Part shown: in pieces, positions 22,101 through 33,600 of the stretch | How the letters are laid out: each line of letters starts with the position of its first letter | Position numbering within the stretch: position 1 is the stretch's first letter | Source of the DNA: Branchiostoma belcheri | Lineage: Eukaryota; Chordata; Leptocardii; Amphioxiformes; Branchiostomatidae | Assembly: GCF_001625305.1 (NCBI RefSeq) | Contig: NW_017803268.1 | Location: 652,553 to 716,552 of the forward strand | Direction: 5' to 3' | Length of the DNA: 64,000 nt | The notes under the pieces: generated by a model | Told to the model about the DNA's origin: nothing | What the model saw: the letters and a program-made list of their open reading frames with translations, nothing else | The model's database searches: none | Position numbers and translations under genes: made by a program

Positions 22101-22364
22101 TCTGGAGCGTACACTCGTTGTGTCAAGGCCGTTGATCTAAGTCTCTGTATATCGACACTTTACACATGGTGTCAGCGGTGGGATACGAATCCATGCCATC
22201 GAACCCATGCCTTCTTTTCTCTGTTACAGGGTGACTATGAACTGAAGTTGATCGCCGAGGACGATCAAGGTAATGAGGAGGCGTGTATCGGGGTCCTGGT
22301 GTCGGTTAAAGAGTGGGAGGACCCTAACGCCACTGGCGGATGGCTTTTCGGCAAGAGGCGCTAA
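19141..22364 (+). CDS. GM2-activator-like secreted protein, copy 4
   Basis: Coding exons: 19141-19264, 19876-19967, 20625-20779, 21670-21889 and 22230-22364, giving 241 residues. The signal peptide is MLIFLLSTLALVGAQ. The eight-cysteine GM2A pattern is intact (FDC, IGC, junction Cys then NYGDLC, PTC, QCTC, ACI). The exon 4 loop has an NDT sequon and the tail an NAT sequon. The C-terminus is DPNATGGWLFGKRR then stop. The exon 3 donor lies inside a 59-bp tandem duplication, so a second identical donor sits at 20839; using it would add a Trp codon and then a stop. Role by family is binding or solubilising membrane lipid; the actual ligand is unknown. Confidence 0.85.
20748..20858. repeat. 59-bp tandem duplication spanning exon 3 donor of gene 4
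   Basis: The segment from 20748 recurs at 20807 with one substitution and carries the exon end, the GTAAGG donor and the first intron bases. The two copies are nearly identical, so the event is recent. Confidence 0.85.
21041..21251. repeat. Inverted-repeat element, relative of 11822-11945
   Basis: It starts TTAATCTCCAAGCACATC and ends CATCTACTTGCAGAG (inverted). It shares GGTGGCTGCAAAGG and AAATTGGCCAGG-like internal blocks with the copy in gene 2. It lies in intron 3 of gene 4. Confidence 0.5.
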
Positions 22365-22373
22365 ACCTACCAC

Positions 22374-22440
22374 TGACGTAACACAGGTTTCATGACGTCA
22401 TTAGGTTACGTCATCAAATGACGCGCAGGAAATGACGCGT
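22374..22440. promoter_or_regulatory. CRE-like cluster after GM2A-like gene 4
   Basis: TGACGTAA at 22374, a perfect TGACGTCA at 22393-22400, TTACGTCA near 22406 and two TGACGCG motifs near 22419 and 22433. It begins 10 bp after the stop, as in gene 3. Confidence 0.5.
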
Positions 22441-22473
22441 AGGAGTCAATAACAACTTGACTGAGAAATGACT

Positions 22474-22479
22474 AATAAA
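22474..22479 (+). terminator. Poly(A) signal of GM2A-like gene 4
   Basis: AATAAA 110 bp after the stop. Confidence 0.65.
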
Positions 22480-24550
22480 AACAGAGTTATGAACCATATG
22501 CGAAGTCTTTTGTGCATCATCAAATGGTACACTAAGTCTTGTCATCTTAGGCTACATAAAGATGAAATATTTTAGCCCGAGTGGTGCCCTAGCTTGTTTT
22601 CCAGGGCTCTTATAAATAGTTCAAGTATTAAACATACAACAACGTCTAAATATTTGAACTTTTATTCAGCCTGTCACACTTCCCGTTTAGAACTTTTATT
22701 CAGTGTGTGACAGGCTAAATAAAATTCTAAACGGGAACTATGCGGCTCCAGATGTCTTACTGAGGGACGACTGCGTGTGCAAGATGTCGGTAGCTTGAGG
22801 AATGAATCCCCTCTACTATATAACGTCTAAATATTTGATAACCTTGAAGGACAACTATAGGATTTCTGTATTGGACCAAGGTTTCAAGCCCCATGATTGG
22901 ACCAAAAATCTAGATTTTTAACCTCCTTGACTCAAGGGCAGGCAGTCAATTGAAATGATAGACTTGTCACGTCAGTGTAAGACCTGATACATGTATTTGT
23001 CTGTCATTGTATGAAAAAGAAACCACATAGAGATCATAACGATAAACTCATGACTATTCTCCTCATTAAAGCTTTAGGTACATGTAAGTCACAATTTTGC
23101 GAGCCTTGAAAACAAGTACTATTCCCATGCAGAAACATTTACGTAATCCTGTGTAGAAGCTACAATGAACAAGATTGTTTTTTTCATTGGACACTTGTTC
23201 ATAAAAGGCCAGTAGAATGTTCCACAGACTTTTTTAAATACAGATCATTGCATCTGTTTATATTTTTAGCAGAATATATCCATGCAAGTTGCAAAACATT
23301 CATCTTTTTTAACGTCATTTAGTGTCAACATATCAGAGACTATAAGAATGAAGCTGGAAGTATGAAATTCATGTTGAACATGCTTTTACGATTGAAGTAT
23401 ATGAAGCTATCTTTGTGTTATGCTATGCATTGCAAATTGTAGGTTTAACACATAACCAAAGGCACCATTTTATAATTCTTTTTACCCTTTTCTGTATGAA
23501 ACTACAGTTTTTCTCAAAAATTCTTCTCCAAATGGACCCATCTTTGTTTTACGCTATGCATTGCAAATTTTAAGTTTAAGCAAAGGCAACATTTTATAAT
23601 CCTTTTTTCCCCTTTTTTGTACGAAACTATTTCTTCTTCAAATTGGAATCTAAACTTTGGTACATGTATTAAAAAAGTATCATCTGCAACTATGCTAGAC
23701 CTCTTGAATGGACTGGATGAATAACAAAAATATTATACAGAAATGTAGATTGAAACTTTACGTTTAGAAAAAATGACAGCCAAGAAGATCTAAAAATTAG
23801 CCAGAATGACTGAGGAAGACCAGAGTGACTGGTCAAAAGCTCTAGGTGACAGAATTTTTGGTGTTGGATCAAAAAGATAGCCAGAATAATATCCATTTAA
23901 GTTATAACCCTCTAATTGTGGAGGTAGCCTTTTGTTTGAGAATTTCAATATCACCGGGTTAAACAACATAAAAAAATCTTTTGATCATATAATGTACATC
24001 AATATCATCCCAGTCCTCTGCATAGTTATAATTTATATCTATTCTTGTGTATGAATTTTAGTTTCATCTGAATGTTCTTCATTTGGCAGGACAGTCATTT
24101 CCAATGGTCACGTAACGTTGGATGTCTCTTGTTCAAAACAGCGACCGGTGCACCAACCTTTTATTTCCTTTACAAATACTCTCAACAGGAACTGGAAAAA
24201 AAACAGCATAAAAATGAGCGTATAATAACAATTCTTCTGGATAATGTATATTCTTCATATTCTTTATATCCTATGTACCAGCATAATCAGCAATGGCTTA
24301 AATTTCAATATGGATAATAATGAGTACTAGTATATCTACATCAGGACATTACAACCATCCCTGAACAGAGACGGGGGGCGCCACAGACTTTCCGCAACCT
24401 ATGATCCACTGCTCATGGAGTCACTTGTGTTATCTGCGTGACGTCACGGAAGCGGTGGATTGTTCATTCCTTAACAAAGACTGGAGTTGTACAGTCGAAA
24501 ATTTGGGTGAGTCCAATTTGTTGTGTTGGAAATTGCAGTTTAAACTTGTT
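22480..24550. other. Intergenic region between GM2A-like array and SLC37-like gene
   Basis: AT-rich. It contains the interleaved inverted repeat at 22662-22735 and no clear gene. The last exon of the minus-strand SLC37-like gene should lie in or just before this stretch, but I could not identify it. Confidence 0.5.
22662..22735. repeat. Interleaved double inverted repeat
   Basis: Arm A (TTATTCAGCCTGTCACAC, 22662-22679) pairs with 22705-22722 (17 of 18). Arm B (CCCGTTTAGAA, 22682-22692) pairs perfectly with 22725-22735. The arms are ordered A-B-A'-B', a pseudoknot-type arrangement. Confidence 0.7.
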
Positions 24551-24613
24551 TCATAATAATGAGCATAGTTTGAATGATGTAGGTATTAGGTTTATGCAAA
24601 AACTTTGACCTAC

Positions 24614-27600
24614 CAGACAGGCCAGTACATCTGAAGCCATGAGCATATAGAAGACGTTGTCCCATTGGGCAGCTCGTTGTTCAGACCCTGCCTTGTTCAG
24701 GATGATACCAGCTAACAGTGGACCAACTGCAGCACCTGTTACATGTAGGTTCTTTCTTAACACTACAATACCTCTCTCGCATGTAGCACATGTATCTTGC
24801 TTTGGAGACCAAAATGTGAAATACTGGTAAACTTATGGTAAATTTCAAATTTAGAATGTGTATGCATGCTAGACTTAATGAGAACAAATGTTAAACATGC
24901 GAATAAAGGAGGCCTGTTTTGCGAAATGCCTCAAACCTTTCCAGGACTACACACGATAACAATGATATGCTAACATTTAGAAAACATCATGCCTTCTTTT
25001 GAGATTTGAGATGTAATGGAGAAATACAGTGAGTGTGTTGGTCCTATCTTTGCATTGATACATACATGTAACAAGTTATATAGAATCTTATTCTGCACTT
25101 ACCTATAGACCCTGTTCCATCTATAATAGCTGTGACAGTGGACAGGGCTTTGGCATTTCCCTTCAGACTTTTATGTGTTCCCTAGAAGGAAGGTTAAAAC
25201 ACTTTCGAATAGATTTCCTGGTATGGGTACATACACCAGGTACTCAATATAAAGTACATGATTGTATAACTTATAATACTAGCTTGGGTTAAAGCATTGG
25301 TACAGACATGTGTATGAGCTTGTGTTTCATAAGTATCAGGTACAGTGCTTACAAGTTTTATCACTGATGATCATGTACATTCTAAGCACATAAGGGTACA
25401 TTCTGAAAAAAATATATTATATATACCAGATCGGCAGACACAGCTGTGGTGATGAGTGCATAGGGACCGTTCACTAGGAAACCCAGGGCTGCTAGCATAC
25501 CTGTTAGATATTGCAGAAATTTAAAACAAAAGAAAAACAGAAAAAAACTGCATTCAGGCCAAGTTGCCTTTTCACAAATTTATAATTGAGAAAAAGATAG
25601 GCATGCATGTGTGATTATCAAAACCACTTATTTCAAGTGAGCAATCTATATAAGTATGTAAAAACCGGTATACTGTGTTCTTGTCAAAAATCAAGATAAA
25701 GACTACAACACAATGCCCATTCAAATACATGAAGCCTGCAAAATCTTAAGATTATTACAGAGTTTCCTGCAATTTTGCAAGAAACAGAGTTGCCTCATGA
25801 CTAAAGCACATGTAACATACCTATGGCTGTTGATGTGGATGGTTTGGTTTGAAAGACAACCTGGGTCACATAGAGCTGAAATAGAGGAAACAAACAGGAA
25901 CGTAAAATAATGTCAAGATTTCAGATTTCATATCAGATTCTAATATCTTTTTTTACCGGTATGATTCTTTTATCTTTACATAATATATTATGATGATATT
26001 ATTTACATTTTCAGTTTTATACAGTTAACCCAATGGTTTTAAACTCATATTAAGACCACAATGTATAAAAAGTAGTCCAAAATGCCAATGAAAAATTAAA
26101 CCACAAGTAAAATGTGGCAGCACAGCAGTAGTCTTAATTTGTATTGTAAATGAAAAATACACATTTCATACAAAATATGCCTACTAGTACTACACCAAAA
26201 TTATATATACTATAACTCTATCCCATGACATTGTTGTCAGCTACAGATATGTGTGCAGTATCAAAGTATAAAATCAGACAAGACTTACCATAGGTGCACC
26301 AAGTACCAGCATGACCACACAACATGTGGCCCTCCCCCCTGTAAAGTCTGAAATGGTACCTGCCAAGAAACCACCTATAGGGAACATGTAGGACAGTTTT
26401 AAGAACATTCAAATACAAACAGCAAATCCTACATGTATATCTTCTGCTCAAAATTAGCAAAACATCCAAATTCTACAGTTAGGCCTAGGAAAAAAAATGT
26501 TTTGTTTCCTGTTTCAGTCCTGACAAAAATAGGGTCGGTAGGTAGGGATTATCTTTTGTTTTTAGACTTTAGTGGTCTCTAATGATCCAACTAAAATACA
26601 GTTTAACAAAGTAAAAGTTGCAAGAGGAGGCTTATATTTTTAATGTCAATGTTGGAAAACCGATTGTACAACATTTCATCACTCAGGTGTCAGATCATGG
26701 AGCTAAAAATAGTCCATCAGCTTAAAAATGTATGTCCTTTGCAGTTATCCACATAAAAAAAAGACTAGGGTCGGCAGTTTTTTCTAGGGTCGGTCGGGAA
26801 ACAGAAAACACATTTTTTTTCTAGGCCTTACTTTTTGGCAGAGGTATAGCATTGTTTAGGTTAAATGTGGTAATCTGTCTTTGAAGTGAAGGATAATTAT
26901 ATGCACTATTGGTCAAATACATAAATAGAGAAATAAGAAATAATTGGAAAAATTAATGCTCAACTCAACAACAACAAAACCAAACAAAACCAAAAAGGTA
27001 TAATTTTCTAAAACAGACACTACTTACCCACAATCCCTCCCACATCAAAAAGAGTTGACATGTCTCCTGATACAGTGGGACTGTAGTCCTCTGTAGAAAA
27101 CAACACAAATAATATATTTCATGCATACCATGGTATGGAGTGAAATACAAATCACACAAGTGATTTTCAAAATCACACAAGGAAAGCACATTGACCAATC
27201 AGGAACACTGAAACAAATACCCTACCTTCATCCTTGATGTACTTTGGCAGCCAATAGAGGAAGGTGTAACTGACCAGCTTGGCAAAGAACAGACACATGC
27301 TGAACTCTATCACTCCCTATAGTAAAGAAAATTTATGTCCAGTTTAGTAAAAGAAATGTTTTCATAATTGTCTGATAATTTGGAAGAATTTCCATTGAAA
27401 GTGTAATAAGATTATGAAATATTCATGACAAAAATGTTCATAACACATGTTTGGTACATAAATATACAACAAAAAATGGAATCATAATTGATGCTACAAG
27501 TAAGATATAAGAAAAAACAAGTAAAATCTGAGATTTTATACCTCCGGCGCCGCAGGACTAGGGTTTTAAACAAAGAATTTATCGAGACTGGACACCCCTC

Positions 27601-30600
27601 TGTGCAAGGGGTCAGCTTCGTGGACGAGACCGACAATACCTAATACACGCCAAAGGTCAACGGTCGCGACCACTTTCACGCTCAAAGGGGTGTTCTGGGG
27701 CCACCAAAAGGCACCATTTTCAGGCCCGAAAACACATAAACAATAAAAACAAAAGAACGTGCATCATCTGCAGCTCAATAGCAAAACATATACCGAGTCT
27801 CAAAAGAATCCGTCCATCCAAACGCGAGAAACAGCTGCGAACATGAAAATCTAAATCTCTCACAAAACCCTTCCGCGGAAGGATGTCTCCTCCCCCGGAG
27901 GTAACTAGAGTCAATGGCAATACATTTAAATATATATCATGAAATATTTTTTTTCTTGAGAAGTATAGTACAGTTAGTGCAAAAGAACTTACAGGAATTT
28001 TTAGAGCACCCAAAAAACTGATGGCTTTTGGGTTTGACGGACCCCCTGATAGCGGCTTGATTTCTTCACCCAGCAGTGGCTCTGAATCAGCAACCTGTAA
28101 ACAAACAAACAAGTAAATAAACAAACAAACAAACATCAAACAACATAAGATAAACAAAATTGTATCTCATCTTTGGCAGGGTACAGAAAAACCTTATTGC
28201 CCAAAGAAAGAACTTCTGAAGGTAATGCCACAAAATAATTGCTGGTAAAGAGCAGTGTGGTTATGGCTCACTGGGGACACCTAGCAGCACAGCTATGTAT
28301 TGCAATCAGTTTGCAGAAACGAGCTGGACTGCTTTCTTTCTGCACATTTTGAGCATAGTACTCATCAAACCCAGAAGCAAGACAGAGAGCAGTATGGTTA
28401 TGGCTCACTGGGGACACCTAGCAGCAGAGCTATGTATTGCAACCAGTTTGCAGAAACAAGTTGGACTGCTTTTTTTAAGCACACAACTCTTGAATATCAA
28501 ACCCAGGAGCAAGACAGCAAGAGTAGAGGACAGCCTACACCATCTATCTACCAACCACCAGTTTTCTACAACAAGAAGAGGAATGTTACAACCACCGGTA
28601 ATGATGCAACCTCGGGTACAACCTCTGTAGTCTCAGTCTCAGACTCTTCGTTAAAACAGCGCTCACACAGTGGGATATGCTGCTGTGAGTGTGCGGGTAA
28701 GGTCTGTTAGCCAGACTAACAAAAGCAGTAAAGGCCACACCAATTTAATTTCTTGGTTAACGGATTTTTCTACAAAAATAATGGAGCGGGCGGGCGAAAG
28801 AAAATAAAAATAAAAACAGGAGCCATGAAGTCAACACACAAGGCATTTTGCAGTTGATTCTGAATTGTTTTTTTTCAAATCAGAAAAAAATGAAGTGGGC
28901 GAATCCGTTAACCAAGAAACTAAATTAGTGTGGCCTAATCACATTAACTTTGTAGAATGAAACAAACAGAATGCAAGAGTTACAGATTATATGCATGAAT
29001 TTAAGATGAAAAAAAGAGATGGGTAGTGGATAAATATTCACTAAATAAATTCTTAGATCAAAGAGGTACGAATGATGAAATGGAACTGAATGATGATTTA
29101 GATTTGGGGAAAAAGCAGAAAATAGGAGGATACAAATTCATTAACTCACTTCTCATTTGCTGTTGTTTCACAGCTTTTCAACATGAAAAGCTACTTGAAT
29201 ATGCACGTCAAGAAAACAGTTAAACTGTTGCTAAATCAACTGGAAATATTTTCGAAATTTTTCCAACTGTTTGAGTAACCATTTTCTTGTGTATCTCATA
29301 CGTAGATGTCTAATCTTCATCAGCGTACCTGGGTGTGCTTCAATTCTACATTCTATAGTACTAGTGAGTGTGCCACACTTGTGTTGACATACCGTGGGTC
29401 CATCAGCTTGTACTGTGTAGCTGTCTTTCCTCCCCTTGTCCTCCATCACTATCCCTACTTCCTTTGGTTCTGTTGAAGGAAAATGATATGGAATTGTAAA
29501 AAGTACATGTATTAAACATAACAGTATAGAGTTCCACAACATATTTCAACAATACATTTAGTGAATGTGTCACATAGCCTGCTGGACTTCAGGGCTATAG
29601 GTTTGGGTGATACCCAAAAATACATATATAAGTACCTGTGTGTATAGAGCTTGTTTTAGACCTACGTGTATTTCAAAATGCTTCAAGTATCAAATGTGTT
29701 ACGAAATGACAGAAAATGTCAATATCAGACAAGTTTCTAGCCTATTTTAGCTACAAGTCCGAGTCCTACAAACTGCGGAGAGGACTCGGGAGCTGATATA
29801 GGTTTGATAGGTTTGATAACCAGGCCACACTGACTTAATTTTATAGATGACATCCGCGCAGGCATTGATTTTTGGCTGTTCTCAAAAAAAAAAAAAAGAA
29901 GGCTCTGGTCTGGCTCTAGGCCTGGGTAGTCAATGGTAGCTAGTGACAATATGGAAATTCCGCAACAAAACAGCATGTGCCGGTTTGTCAGATATGTTGC
30001 TATGTACATATGTACTACAGTAACTGCAAATTCACAATACCACCTTTGTATTCTTGTGGTTTAGTAGCATTTTTATTTTTGGCCAGATTTTTTTATTCGC
30101 ACGCTCGCATCAGTTTTGGGGTTCCCAGAGGATGTCATCCATATAATCAAATCAACATGGCCTAAGCCTCAATCCTTTAGTTCTGTAGCCCACCTGTGAT
30201 GAGGAAGAAGAAGGCCAGGATCCCTACAGACGCGATGATGATGCCGGGAACGACAAACGACAGACCCCAGGCCTCCGACACGAACGCGGCGGCGATCAGA
30301 GAACCCAGGATGTTCCCCACAGACGTGTGAGAGTTCCACAGACCCATGATGAAACCTCGTCTGAAACAAGATGGTTAGATTTTAAGAGGCATTAAGGAGG
30401 CCATATACACATGTAATAGTATATCAGGGCCCTCCAACCATCACTTAACACAGACCCAGGACGATAAAAACTCCCTGGCACTTTTGATCAATTGCTGACG
30501 TGACATATCTCTAAAGTCTCATGTGAATAAGTTCACGTCTCTATAACCATAACTCTCGCGTAATCATGTTTTGAAGTTTTTGGTCATTAATTATCCTGAT

Positions 30601-33600
30601 GAAGGTAACAGTGGTCGCTGAAAATTTGATCTCTGTGTAATCTTTGTGTTGGAATAAAGTTCAATATTTTACTACAACATAGTCAGATATTTGAAAATGT
30701 TTCTTCCAGAGATTAAACAGTACCAGCTAGCCAGTCCATTGGGCCTTTATAAGGGGTTATGGACAGTAGAATTCTGCAGACCCATGATGAAACCCCGTTT
30801 TTTTGGCGACGCCTCAGGGGGGAGCCTAATGGCACAGTATTGTGTGTAGTTTGCAAGAATTCTAGGAATTGTACAGGCATTTTTTTCCACAGGCATGGCA
30901 TGTCTACAGGCATGTTGATGGCACACTTTTATGGACACATTCCTACGTAGTCCTACATTCTTGCCCACATACCCACATGCCTTTCAAGTGGAAGTTTTAC
31001 ATTCTTCCCACATTTCTTCCCACATGCCTTCCAAGTGGAAGTCCTACATTCTTGTTAGTCATATGTTTTCTTGCAGAGTTGATTTTGATAAAGACAAGAC
31101 TAGTATACATAGCTGCCATAGCTGTCTGCCATACTAGTATTAACAAGGAGTTTTGAATAGCATTTCCTTTGCACTAATTTTTTATGAATGTTAGATCTCC
31201 TGACCTCTGACAGTTGACCTGTGACCTACCTTCCCTTCCCGAACCAGCTGCCCACACAGGTGACTACAGCTGGCCAGCCGGTCGCCTGTACCACTCCTGC
31301 CACAGCCTGGGGGTGGGCAGGGTCAGTATGTTAGAAAAATTAACATTTTTATACATGTTTAACGTTACAGTATCACTTTAAATAAAAACTTTATATTTGA
31401 ATGAATGGATGAAGGAATGAACAGATGATTGGATGAAAGACTGAATGAGTAAGTGAATGAATGAGTGAGTGAGTGAGTGAATAGATGGTTGGGTGAAAGA
31501 CAATGAGTAAGTGAATGAATGAATGAGTGAGTGAGTGAGTGAGTGAGTGAGTGAGTGAGTGAGTGAGTGAATAGATGGTTGGGTGAAAGACTGAATGAAT
31601 AAGTGAATGAATGAATGAGTGAGTGAGTGAGTGAGTGAGTGAGTGAGTGAGTGAGTGAGTGAGTGAGTGAGTGAGTGAGTGAGTGAGTGAATAGATGGTT
31701 GGGTGAAAGACAATGAGTAAGTGAATGCATGAATGAGTGAGTGAGTGAGTGAGTGAGTGAGAGTGAGTGAATAGATGGTTGGGTGAAAGACTGAATGAAT
31801 AAGTGAATGAATGAGTGAGTGAGTGAGTGAGTGAGTGAGTGAGTGAGTGAGTGAGTGAGTGAGTGAGTGAGAGTGAATAGATGGTTGGGTGAAAGACAAT
31901 GAGTAAGTGAATGAATGAGTGAGTGAGTGAGAGAGTGAATGAACGAATGAATGAATGAACGAACGAACGAATGAGTGAGTGAAAGAATGAATGAATGAAT
32001 GACTACCTGTACTATAACAAAGAAGGCCACAGTGTGAATGTTCCAGTAGTAACCCAGGCCAAACAGTGCCGTCATCAGCCCGCTACTGAGCATGCCCAGA
32101 ACCAGGAAGTACCTCAGGTTACTCCGCTCAGCAATGTGGCCACTACAAAAATGAAGAACAATTATCAAAACACTAATATTTATCATATTTTGCAATATAT
32201 ACCCCAAAAGCATTCATTTCATGGAATTCTATATAAAAAAGCCCGGTAGTGCTAATTAATAAAAATGACTACCAGACATTTTCCACAATTATCACAACCT
32301 AAACAAGGACAAAGGCACGCAGTCTGGCCGACAAAGGGAAGTTTAATGCAGTGACTCTTCCAGAAGAAACACTGGCCATTATATATACATGTATGTACAG
32401 TTAACTGTTGAGACATATAGAGACTATCTATACTTTCAGATACTATCTCTCTATAGTGGTCACTTGTCTATAGTGGTCAAATTTGGTCAGTCCCTTGAGT
32501 GACCACTATAGACAGGTTGGACTGTACATGTGTATGTTCTTTTTCCATCTAATAAACTTTTCTGAACCTGCAGGACAACGTACATTTTACAGACAACTTT
32601 TTTTCTATCCTGTGCCTTCTGAAAATAAAACAATTGGCATATTTTCTACAAATGAATTTGTTTTTAACCTTCTCCCTGCTGCCTAACCCCATAACCAATA
32701 CAGATATGGTGAGAAACAGCTTACTTAGCAGGCTGAAGGGTTAAATAGATAAAATCACACTAGGCTTACCTGAAGAACATGCCCCCAGCGTAGGCGAACA
32801 GAAAAGCGGTGTCCAGGTCTCCAAACAGGGACTCATAGTCACTGCCATCTGTAAATACGCGTGTATTATCTGCAAATGCATTTTCTTGTGCATGCGTTTG
32901 TTTTATTTAATTTTCTTCTTACGTAATTATGTAGGATGGAAAATTAGGGTTTTGCAGTGTTTGAAATGCCCTCGAAAATATAATAGTACAGTAGATTTAC
33001 AAAACGCACATTTTTGGAAAATCACGCAAATAGAGCCACAGCTAAAGTTTCTGTATATACAGTAAGTTCATACAATACAAAGAGAGTTGAAAACAGTTTT
33101 ATCTAACAACATTTTAAGCATTCAAGCATTGAAGTATGGGATGTTCAATTTGTATTTTCAATATTATTATCATAATTGATGGCTTTGTTTCACTGACAGA
33201 AATTCAATCCCTTTGCAAACTTGCCAGTCATTCCATCAACAGATTTATGTGTACTTAAGTACCACAGTGTTTCAAACAGACAAACAGATAGACATAATAC
33301 AGTGGACTCACCAAATGGCTTCCATGAAGAGCAGTTTGCTGTGTTGGTGTTGTTTTGGGTGGTGTTGCAGTTTTTATGGAGCTCATTCTGGTGAAGATAA
33401 AAGTAGGTTATAGAAGTACATTTTGCAGTAGTATTAAATGGTTCAAATATCTTAGTGTACATTCAGATCTGACAATCTGGCCCCCCTAGGATTGTCAGAG
33501 TCCTTTTGGTTTGGTTTTCGTTTCTTGATAATGATAATTCTGGCATTCTCATATTTACATGAATGAAGCGAGGAAACTTGTGTTAGGTGCCTTTCCAAAG

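Noticed and set aside
24361-24540. Possible plus-strand exon ending in GTGAGT near 24508
   Set aside because: A lone donor with no convincing acceptor, start or protein similarity.
28295-28710. Two overlapping 111- and 136-residue open frames
   Set aside because: Created by a 137-bp tandem duplication in an SLC37-like intron; no known domain.
31365-32213. 282-residue minus-strand open frame rich in Thr-His-Ser-Leu
   Set aside because: It is a GAGT tandem array read in frame plus one real SLC37-like exon (32007-32142), not a gene.
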